Below are positions 8,167-14,246 of a DNA stretch of 40,508 nt, piece after piece (positions within the stretch are counted from its first letter, which is position 1; the number at the start of each line of letters is the position of its first letter). Source of the stretch: Phycisphaerae bacterium (GTDB taxonomy: Bacteria > Planctomycetota > Phycisphaerae > UBA1845); the NCBI GenBank assembly GCA_029260135.1, contig JAJDDV010000037.1:1-40508 (forward strand). The letters run 5' to 3'. The translations under genes and the position numbers were made by a program. The notes below the pieces were generated by a model that ran no database searches, was not told the origin of the DNA, and was given only the letters and a program-made list of their open reading frames with translations.

Positions 8167-9284
8167 CGCACGTCGGTCACCTGTTCGACGCATCGGCTGG
8201 TTGGGAGCAGCGCATCGGCGTGAACCAGCTTCTCGATCGGCTGCCCAAAGACCGGTACGAGCATCGTCTGGCGACGGTCGATCCGAAGACACGATCGCGT
8301 CTGGGCTCGCTGCTGCAATCGGTGGAGGTTGTCCGTCCTGTTTTGGGCCTGACCGCCCTGGCGGGCCCTGCGGTCAAGCGGTTCGCTGCGGACGGCGCGA
8401 CCGAGTTGATTCACGCCTGGGGAGTGAGGGCGGCGGTGGCGGCGCGAACGGTCATGGATCGCCCGCTGGTTCTCGAACTGTTCGACCCGTGCATCGCGGT
8501 ACACGAGATCAAACGCATCCGCACGCTCGCCGCGTCGGGTCCGTTCGCCGCGGTCTGCAGTTGCGAGATCGTTCGGCGACGCCTGCTCGAAGGGGGTCTC
8601 GCCCCCCACTTGGCCGTCGTGATCCGCCCCGGCGTGGACTTCGGCTTGATCAACCAGACGCAGCGAAGTCCATTCCGAGAGCAACTCGGCGTGAACGGTG
8701 ACAGACTTCTGGCACTCGTGCCGCACCCCGTCACGCGGACCGGCGGTCAGGCCGAAGCGTATTGGGCGCTCTCGCTGCGAAACTCGATACGCAACGATGT
8801 CCGCGTGATCGTCCCCGGTCACAACCAGGAGGTGCAGCGCATCGAGCGGCTCGCCGCGAACATCCCGGGGCCGTCGGCGCTGGTGACGACCGGTCACCGG
8901 TACCCTTTCGAGCAACTTGTCGCGGTTTCCGACGTGCTGCTGGTCACACCGCGGGGCGACCTTTCGACCACCTCGATCGCGTGGGCGATGGCGGCCGGCG
9001 TCCCCGTCGTCGCAGCGGCCGTCTACTCGGTCGCTGAGTTGATCTCCAGTCGCGTCAACGGCCTGCTGTTCAAGCAAACGCCCGACCGGAGCATGTCCGC
9101 CACAATCCTACGACTGTTGGAGGATCGCCCGGCCCAGTCCAAGGCGGCGGAGACTGCTCGCGGTCAAGCCTATGAAGTCTTCGGTATCCGACGCTATGTC
9201 GAGCAACACATGAGGTTGTACGAGAATCTCCTCGCCGGCGCCGAACCGGGCGAGGGTCTCATCGACTCCGCCATTGTAGCGTAG
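8163..9284 (+). CDS. GT4-like glycosyltransferase with degenerate catalytic motif
   Basis: A protein of 373 residues starting at the ATG that overlaps the previous stop codon (ATGA). It shows the two-domain GT-B layout: N-terminal DASAGWEQRIGVNQLLDRL, then a second domain ending with the typical NGLLFKQ (299-305) and a C-terminal helix LYENLL. In ordinary GT4 enzymes the donor site has an E-x7-E motif just before the AxAAGxPVV strand. Here residues 261-282 read VTPRGDLSTTSIAWAMAAGV, with Trp and Gly/Asp where the two Glu are expected. It could be a non-catalytic or altered enzyme. It probably works with the two lipoproteins encoded upstream. Confidence 0.8.
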   Translation: MTHVGHLFDASAGWEQRIGVNQLLDRLPKDRYEHRLATVDPKTRSRLGSLLQSVEVVRPVLGLTALAGPAVKRFAADGATELIHAWGVRAAVAARTVMDRPLVLELFDPCIAVHEIKRIRTLAASGPFAAVCSCEIVRRRLLEGGLAPHLAVVIRPGVDFGLINQTQRSPFREQLGVNGDRLLALVPHPVTRTGGQAEAYWALSLRNSIRNDVRVIVPGHNQEVQRIERLAANIPGPSALVTTGHRYPFEQLVAVSDVLLVTPRGDLSTTSIAWAMAAGVPVVAAAVYSVAELISSRVNGLLFKQTPDRSMSATILRLLEDRPAQSKAAETARGQAYEVFGIRRYVEQHMRLYENLLAGAEPGEGLIDSAIVA

Positions 9285-9335
9285 GGAGCGAACCGCTGCT
9301 TGAGCCTCAGGAGCGCGCAGGGCGAGGGGCGAATC

Positions 9336-10475
9336 TCAGCATGGCTTCTTACGCGAGGCCCGCAACAGCGGCTGATAGGTCTTGGTCAGATCACGGAGCT
9401 TTTCGCGGAGCAGTTCGTCTTTTCCCGTGTAGGGTCGCGGCGCACGGGCGAGTTCGACAAACCACTTGACCACGTTGTCGAAGTCGTCGAGGTCGATGTA
9501 CTCCGGGCCGAGCTTGCCGCGTTTGGCGTTGACGTTGTGGTAATTGCCCAGTGCGACGCAGAGACCCGTGGCGTCGTAGCCGAGCGTGCAATAGGCCGAC
9601 GACTCGCACGTGCCGCCGTCCATCAGCTTGCGCTGATAGCGGAACGACGAGTCGGCCTTTTCGAGATCGCGCGCAATCGCGTGACAGTGCGCTGTCACTT
9701 CCGACGTGAACGTCGTCGCACGATCACCCACGCGCAAGATCGGCCCCTCCCCCATCCGCGCGTGGGGCAACTCGGAACTCGTCTCCATCGCGACGATGTA
9801 GCATTTCGAAGGCACCGTCTTCAAACGGCAGGCGGCCATCGCACCGATGAACCCGACCTCCTCGGCCCGCGTGAAGAGGAAATATCCGTCGCAGCTCGCG
9901 CGACCGCGAGAGAGTTCGTCGATCGCGCAAAGCATGGCCGCCACGCCGGCGAGGTCGTCGCACGCGCGGGCGTAGACCCGCGACCCGCGAATGACCGGAT
10001 CGCCAAAGTCCCACATGGCCAGCGTTCCGCGCGGGATCGCACGGGGCACATCGATGAGGGCCGTTTCGACGCGATCCTGATCGTTGAGCCGCTTGGTCTT
10101 GATCGATCGCACCCGGCCGCGGACCCACCCGCCGTCGAGATAGAACCTCACGCCGCTTCCGACGAAGTACTCTTTGGGCACGCCGCCGCGCCAGGCCGCG
10201 CGAACGCGCCCCTTCGACGCCATCGATTGCGCGACAAAGCCCGGATGATCGAGGTGCGCCGTCAGGCAGACCGGACGGGCGACGCGACGCGTTCCCCGGC
10301 GCACACGCACGAGCATGTTGCCTTCGGTGTCGCTCGATACCGTCAGACCGGTTCGCCGCGCACAGAATTCTTCAAGGAACTCGACAGCATGATGCTCGGC
10401 AAACGGAGCCGTCGGCAGGCTCAAAGTATCGAGCAGAATCTTCCGCCGTATTGAGGGTGTGGTCTTGCAGGCCAT
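9336..10475 (-). CDS. M42-type metallopeptidase (aminopeptidase/endoglucanase family)
   Basis: About 379 residues from the ATG at 10475, which has AAGGA about 9 nt upstream; a longer form from the ATG at 10553 would start only 3 nt after the sodN stop, with a weak ribosome binding site. Metal ligands of the M42/M20 co-catalytic zinc site are visible: HLDHPG (His74), ACDDLAG (Asp173/174), RAEEVG (Glu205/206), METSSE (Glu231) and NYHN (His313). Family members are cytoplasmic, oligomeric aminopeptidases. It follows sodN on the same strand and is convergent with the glycosyltransferase, with 51 bp between the stop codons. The substrate cannot be inferred. Confidence 0.88.
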   Translation of the reverse strand: MACKTTPSIRRKILLDTLSLPTAPFAEHHAVEFLEEFCARRTGLTVSSDTEGNMLVRVRRGTRRVARPVCLTAHLDHPGFVAQSMASKGRVRAAWRGGVPKEYFVGSGVRFYLDGGWVRGRVRSIKTKRLNDQDRVETALIDVPRAIPRGTLAMWDFGDPVIRGSRVYARACDDLAGVAAMLCAIDELSRGRASCDGYFLFTRAEEVGFIGAMAACRLKTVPSKCYIVAMETSSELPHARMGEGPILRVGDRATTFTSEVTAHCHAIARDLEKADSSFRYQRKLMDGGTCESSAYCTLGYDATGLCVALGNYHNVNAKRGKLGPEYIDLDDFDNVVKWFVELARAPRPYTGKDELLREKLRDLTKTYQPLLRASRKKPC

Positions 10476-10556
10476 GACTTCTTGTCCTTCGTGAATCCAC
10501 CGGTCCAAGAACGGGCGCTGCACCGCCCCCGAACCTCCGGGAATCACGGGCATCGC

Positions 10557-11039
10557 CTATTTGTAGTGTGCCGCCAACGCGTCGATCGCGTGGTCCAACG
10601 CATGGACGAATGCGAGGTTGGCGTTCTGCTTCGCCTTCATGGCCGCCACCATGACCGCATGATGGTCAGCCAACTTCTTGAGATATGCATCATACCCGGG
10701 CGCCGTGGATTTTACAGGCTTGACCTTCTGCGTCAGAAAATACGCCGAGACGACGTCGATGATGTGCGTGGCGTGCTGCTCTTTCGTGGCGACCCAGCGG
10801 GCGGCCTGGTTGAACGCCTGGGCCTCGTGGCTTCCGGCCAGTTCGAGAATCTGGTCCGTGGCCTTGGCGATGGTCTTGGCGTCCTCACGCAAACGCGTGA
10901 TCCGCGCCGCGTCGTCGTAGATGCCACACGGCACTTGGCAGTGCGCTTCCGTCCGTTCGTTGTGCGTCGTCCAGAGAAAGACCGACGCGGCTGCCATCAA
11001 TCCGATCAAAGAAACACGCGTAATCATTTTGCGATGCAT
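10557..11039 (-). CDS. sodN: Nickel superoxide dismutase with a signal peptide
   Basis: A 160-residue precursor. Residues 33-41, HCQVPCGIY, are the nickel hook: in the mature enzyme His1, Cys2 and Cys6 (here His33, Cys34, Cys38) bind Ni, with Pro5 and Tyr9 conserved. Further matches are KEQHATHIIDVVSAYF (compare KEQRAELAKHHLDVLWSDYF in Streptomyces). Before His33 is a Sec-type signal (KMITRV, hydrophobic LIGLMAAASVFLW, then THNERTEA), so cleavage after Ala32 would both export the protein and create the free N-terminal His that the nickel site needs. Classical enzymes are cytoplasmic and are trimmed by SodX; no SodX is seen here. The ATG at 11039 has AGGAG 7 nt upstream. The function is assigned with high confidence, the export with moderate confidence. 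Confidence 0.93.
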   Translation of the reverse strand: MHRKMITRVSLIGLMAAASVFLWTTHNERTEAHCQVPCGIYDDAARITRLREDAKTIAKATDQILELAGSHEAQAFNQAARWVATKEQHATHIIDVVSAYFLTQKVKPVKSTAPGYDAYLKKLADHHAVMVAAMKAKQNANLAFVHALDHAIDALAAHYK

Positions 11040-11124
11040 CGTCGCTCTCCTTGTCGTTCGATTCCCGAGGATTCGGTGTGCTCAGCCAAAGTCCACCCGG
11101 ACAAGGCCCGAATACTTTGGGGCG

Positions 11125-11152
11125 ATTCTCCGGCGTGGAGAGGCTCTGTCAA
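11125..11152 (-). promoter_or_regulatory. Probable sodN promoter
   Basis: On the minus strand a perfect TTGACA (11147-11152), a 16-bp spacer and GAGAAT (11125-11130, 4 of 6 matches) lie about 86 bp upstream of the sodN start. It sits between the tatD stop and sodN, so sodN probably has its own transcript. No clear operator palindrome is seen. Confidence 0.5.
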
Positions 11153-11191
11153 TGAAGGGCCGCAGAGGTGTTCGCCACCGCGGCGCGCCGT

Positions 11192-11968
11192 TCACATCCC
11201 GAAGAACTGCTCGGTGTTGCGGTGGGTCTGTTCGACGAATGCTTCGTAAGTAATGCCGCGAAGCTCGGCGAGGAAGCGCGCGGTGTGCGCGACATGGGCC
11301 GGTTCGTTGGGGTGTTTGCCGCGAACGGGGACCGGCGAGAGATAGGGTGAATCCGTCTCGATCATCAGTTCATCGGCCGGGTACCGTTGTGCAATCTCCG
11401 CCAGCCACGTCGATTTCTTGAACGTCACGATCCCCGTAAAGGAGATGCGCCACCCGTGCTCAGCGATCCGCGCGGCCTCTTCGCCGGTGCCCGTGAAGCA
11501 GTGGAAGACGACCGGCTGATACGCAAACCCCTGGTCGATCAGGATCGCGATGACATCGCCGAGCGCTTCGCGGCAATGGACGATCAGCGGTTTGCCGAGC
11601 GGTTTGGCCAGCGCAAGCTGCGCCGAGAAGACCGATCGCTGGACTTCGCGGTCCGCAAAGTCGTAGTGATAATCGAGTCCCATTTCGCCCGTCGCAACGA
11701 TCGACGGATCGGTCCACAGTTCCGCCATGGCGCGGATGTCCTCCTCGCTGACGCTCCCGGCCTCGTGCGGGTGAAACGCCGCGGCGGCGAAGACCTGCCC
11801 CGCATATTGCCTGGCCAATCCTACGGTGCGGAGGGCATGTTGCAGATCGGTACCGATCGTAAGAACCTTGTCGACGCCGGCCTCTTTGGCGCGATTCAGA
11901 ACGTCATCGACCTGGTCGTAGAGTCCCTCGAAGCTCAGATGGGCGTGTGAATCAATCAACCCGGTCAT
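11192..11968 (-). CDS. tatD: TatD family metal-dependent hydrolase (DNase-like)
   Basis: About 258 residues from the ATG at 11968 (an in-frame GTG at 11977 is the alternative). It is a complete amidohydrolase TIM barrel: MTGLIDSHAHLSF (His8, His10), TGEMGLDYHYDF with the metal-ligand Glu, VHCREA, FHCFTG, and ETDSPYLSPVPVRGK with the catalytic Asp near the end. TatD/YcfH enzymes are 3'-5' exonucleases or DNases acting on damaged DNA, and some trim D-amino-acid-tRNA. It lies 55 nt after yraN and may be co-transcribed with the ribosomal operon. Confidence 0.95.
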   Translation of the reverse strand: MTGLIDSHAHLSFEGLYDQVDDVLNRAKEAGVDKVLTIGTDLQHALRTVGLARQYAGQVFAAAAFHPHEAGSVSEEDIRAMAELWTDPSIVATGEMGLDYHYDFADREVQRSVFSAQLALAKPLGKPLIVHCREALGDVIAILIDQGFAYQPVVFHCFTGTGEEAARIAEHGWRISFTGIVTFKKSTWLAEIAQRYPADELMIETDSPYLSPVPVRGKHPNEPAHVAHTARFLAELRGITYEAFVEQTHRNTEQFFGM

Positions 11969-12023
11969 GACGGACACTCAACGAACAGCCGGCAACACGA
12001 AAAAGCGAACAACGATGATCCGG

Positions 12024-12452
12024 TTAGCCTCGGCGCGCCTGATAGGCGTCTGGAAAGTGCTCGACGCGCGGCGTCTTGTTCGGCGGCCACAAGATGGTCA
12101 CAAAGTCAAAACGACAGGGTCGATGTTGCGAGGCGGTCTTCACGAGATAGCAGCGTGCGGCGTTCTCGACCCTGCGCCACTGCGCGGCCGATACGGTTTC
12201 CTGCGTATCCTGCGCAGAATCGCCCGATCGCGTTTTGACCTCGACGAAGACGATCGTATCGGCGTGACGGCAGATGAGGTCGATCTCACCGGCCGCGCAT
12301 CGGTAGTTTCGAACGAGCACCCGGTAGCGACGCCGCTTCAGAAATCGCGCCGCGACCCGTTCGCCGCGGAGTCCCAGCCGGTGCGCCGGATCACGCCACC
12401 GCGTCAGCCAGCTGGGGCTTTGGAGCCTCTTTCTTATGGACGCGAAGCTCAC
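12024..12452 (-). CDS. yraN: YraN/UPF0102 family nuclease-fold protein
   Basis: 142 residues with the family core GLRGERVAARFL, AGEIDLICRHADTIVFVEVK and a Trp/Arg-rich middle; the E-x-D...E-x-K pattern is that of the restriction-endonuclease-like fold. The only usable start in the frame is the GTG at 12452, which lies inside rplS, giving a 62-nt out-of-phase overlap; no ATG or TTG follows before the conserved part. YraN is usually found just downstream of rplS (often with rnhB, absent here). Family members are tied to DNA uptake and repair in some bacteria, but the biochemical role is not settled. Confidence 0.85.
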   Translation of the reverse strand: MSFASIRKRLQSPSWLTRWRDPAHRLGLRGERVAARFLKRRRYRVLVRNYRCAAGEIDLICRHADTIVFVEVKTRSGDSAQDTQETVSAAQWRRVENAARCYLVKTASQHRPCRFDFVTILWPPNKTPRVEHFPDAYQARRG

Positions 12453-12786
12453 GGACCTTGCGAGCCTTCCCGATCCGCTTGCGGAGGTAGTACAACTTCA
12501 CGCGGCGGACCTTGCCACGGCGACGCACCTTGACGCCGACTACGTTCGGCGAGTGAATGAGGAACGTCCGCTCGACGCCTTCATCGCCCACCAGGCGGCG
12601 CACGGTGAACACCTCGTTCAATCCCGCGCCTCTCTGCGCGATCACGGTGCCGTTGTAGACCTGGATACGCTCCTTGTCGCCCTCGACAATCTTGCACCGA
12701 ACGTCCACCGTATCGCCCACGTTGAACTCGGGAAGCGTTTTCTTGAGATGGGGCTTCTCCACTAGCTCGATTAACGGTTGTCTCAT
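12391..12786 (-). CDS. rplS: 50S ribosomal protein L19
   Basis: 131 residues from the ATG at 12786, which has GGGAG 8 nt upstream; the frame is open seven codons further, but the N-terminus MRQPLIELVEKPHLKK is the expected one. Core motifs are PEFNVGDTVDV, GVERTFLIHSPNV and GKVRRVKLYYLRKRIGKAAR-like RKRIGKARKVREL. L19 sits at the 30S-50S interface. A 15-residue C-terminal extension (RVHKKEAPKPQLADAVA region) is coded in the stretch that overlaps yraN. It is 25 nt after trmD, in the usual order. Confidence 0.97.
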   Translation of the reverse strand: MRQPLIELVEKPHLKKTLPEFNVGDTVDVRCKIVEGDKERIQVYNGTVIAQRGAGLNEVFTVRRLVGDEGVERTFLIHSPNVVGVKVRRRGKVRRVKLYYLRKRIGKARKVRELRVHKKEAPKPQLADAVA

Positions 12787-12811
12787 CACGCTGCTCCCGA
12801 GAATCATGGGG

Positions 12812-13507
12812 TCAGGTCGACGACCCCACTCCGTTCAACAAATCCGGGCGGCGATGCTTCGTCCGTGCAATCGCCTGCTCTCGCCGCCAGGCCTCTATCT
12901 TGCCGTGGTCTCCCGACAACAGAACGTCGGGGACTTCCATGCCGCGATACGCGCGAGGTCGCGTGTATTGCGGATACTCCAACAATCCGTCCGTGAACGA
13001 ATCCTCCGCCGCCGACCGCTCGTGACCGAGGGCACCAGGCAGCAACCGAACCAACGCGTCGATCATCACCATCGCCGCCGGCTCACCGCCGGAGAGCACA
13101 TAGTCGCCGATCGAGATCTCTCTGGCGTCGATCCCGGTTCGGATCCGCTCGTCAAACCCTTCATAATGCCCGCAAAGAACCACGAGCCAGGGTCTCGCAC
13201 TCAACTCGGTCACGACCGCCTGGGTCAACCGCTGCCCTTGCGGCGTCAGTAAAATGCGCGTCGGTTCACCTTCCCGCCGCGACTCTACATGATGGAGTGC
13301 ATCAAAGACGGGATGGCACATGAGCACCATCCCCGGACCGCCACCAAAGGGCCGATCATCAACGCTTCGGTGTTTGTCCTGCGCAAAATCGCGATACGAC
13401 ACACAGTCGACCGTGACGATATCGGCTTCCCTCGCCCGCCCCACGATACTTGTCTCCAAGTACGTAGCGAACAGCTCCGGAAACAACGTCAAGACGTCGA
13501 CATGCAT
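12812..13507 (-). CDS. trmD: tRNA (guanine-N1)-methyltransferase TrmD
   Basis: 231 residues; methylates G37 of tRNAs with AdoMet to keep the reading frame. Visible motifs are [13 protein letters not shown] at the start, FGGGPGMVL, the trefoil-knot segment [12 protein letters not shown], and [16 protein letters not shown]; the ENSF-like segment reads [19 protein letters not shown]. Length is usual for the family. The ATG at 13507 lies 12 nt after the rpsP stop, so rimM, which normally separates these two genes, is missing from this operon. Confidence 0.97.
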   Translation of the reverse strand: MHVDVLTLFPELFATYLETSIVGRAREADIVTVDCVSYRDFAQDKHRSVDDRPFGGGPGMVLMCHPVFDALHHVESRREGEPTRILLTPQGQRLTQAVVTELSARPWLVVLCGHYEGFDERIRTGIDAREISIGDYVLSGGEPAAMVMIDALVRLLPGALGHERSAAEDSFTDGLLEYPQYTRPRAYRGMEVPDVLLSGDHGKIEAWRREQAIARTKHRRPDLLNGVGSST

Positions 13508-13519
13508 CGGTCACGAACC

Positions 13520-13786
13520 TCATGCTTGGCCTGAACCCTCGCCGACACCGTGCTTGGCCAGCAACTGACGAATCGTGTCACTCGGCTGTGCGCCGACGCT
13601 CAGCCAATAGGCAATCCGTTCCCGATTCACGTTGAGTTGCTGCGCTTCGTTCGGCGCCAGGGGGTCGTAAAGGCCCAACTCCTCGATGACCCGGCTGTCG
13701 CGCGCGCGCCGCTTATCCATCGCCGCCACGCGATACGACGGGCGATGCCGACGTCCGGTTCGTTTCAGCCTGATCCGTACACTCAT
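13520..13786 (-). CDS. rpsP: 30S ribosomal protein S16
   Basis: 88 residues. The ATG at 13786 has GAGGAG about 6 nt upstream; the frame is open beyond it but the upstream part is not coding. The sequence follows the family throughout: MSVRIRLKRTGRRHRPSYRV, then DSRVIEELGLYDP and AYWLSVGAQPSDTI. First gene of rpsP-trmD-rplS-yraN, with a promoter 76-103 bp upstream. S16 is required for 30S assembly. Confidence 0.97.
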   Translation of the reverse strand: MSVRIRLKRTGRRHRPSYRVAAMDKRRARDSRVIEELGLYDPLAPNEAQQLNVNRERIAYWLSVGAQPSDTIRQLLAKHGVGEGSGQA

Positions 13787-13861
13787 CCTGATCTCCTCGT
13801 TCCACACGCCCGCCTCGGCGGGACTCGCCACCCGACCTGCGGGCAGACCTAGAGCCCGGTA

Positions 13862-13889
13862 AGTATAGCCCGCGACGGGTGGAACACAA
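13862..13889 (-). promoter_or_regulatory. Probable rpsP operon promoter
   Basis: On the minus strand TTGTGT (13884-13889), a 16-bp spacer and TATACT (13862-13867, 5 of 6) precede rpsP. The -35 half is weak (3 of 6) but the -10 is good, and the position leaves a leader of about 70 nt. A hairpin (13926-13948) lies just upstream of the promoter. Confidence 0.5.
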
Positions 13890-13925
13890 GCGCCCAACCA
13901 CACGCATTCACTTTTCACTGCAGAA

Positions 13926-13948
13926 ACAGCGCACCACGGCTGCGCTGT
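13926..13948. repeat. Perfect 8-bp-stem hairpin
   Basis: ACAGCGCA, loop CCACGGC, TGCGCTGT. On the minus strand it is followed by TTCTG, a weak T-run. It could be a second, backup terminator after nrdJ, just upstream of the rpsP promoter. Confidence 0.45.
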
Positions 13949-13968
13949 GCGATGATCGAACTACGCCT

Positions 13969-14010
13969 AAAAAGAAAGCACCGCTCACCCGAGGGCGAAA
14001 CGGTGCTTTC
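13969..14010 (-). terminator. Rho-independent terminator downstream of nrdJ
   Basis: On the minus strand GAAAGCACCG (14010-14001) and CGGTGCTTTC (13983-13974) form a perfect 10-bp stem with a 17-nt loop, followed at once by TTTTT (13973-13969). It lies about 237 nt after the nrdJ stop codon, which implies a long 3' untranslated region. Confidence 0.75.
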
Positions 14011-14246
14011 CGGAGGGGAAAGAAGCCAGGTACTTATTCGATCCAGTCTATCGGCCAACCTCCGGGATTATATTCTTGCCGCCGACGCGGCACGGCTCAC
14101 GACACCAACAAACATACAAAACCTCACGCCGCCGTCCCTATCGGCCAAACAAGCGCCGCAGCTTTGCTCCTTCATTAAAATAATTCTACCGGCACAACCG
14201 GAAAAGTCAGCATTCCCAGCCGATTTTAAGGAAAATATCGGTCCTT
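14011..14246. other. AT-richer spacer with secondary structure, nrdJ 3' region
   Basis: No gene is supported here. The composition, particularly 14160-14265, is clearly richer in A and T than the rest of the window. Pairing elements include CCTCCGG (14059-14065) with CCGGAGG (14010-14016) closing a 56-nt domain that abuts the terminator, and TGCCGC-CGAC-GCGGCA (77-92 of the 14000 block). A perfect TATAAT reads on the minus strand at 14067-14072 but has no -35 partner. It could be a structured 3' end or a small RNA. Confidence 0.45.

Noticed and set aside
14067-14095. Small-RNA promoter with a perfect TATAAT on the minus strand
   Set aside because: No -35-like sequence is found at 16-18 bp, and a start there would cut into the CCGGAGG stem.
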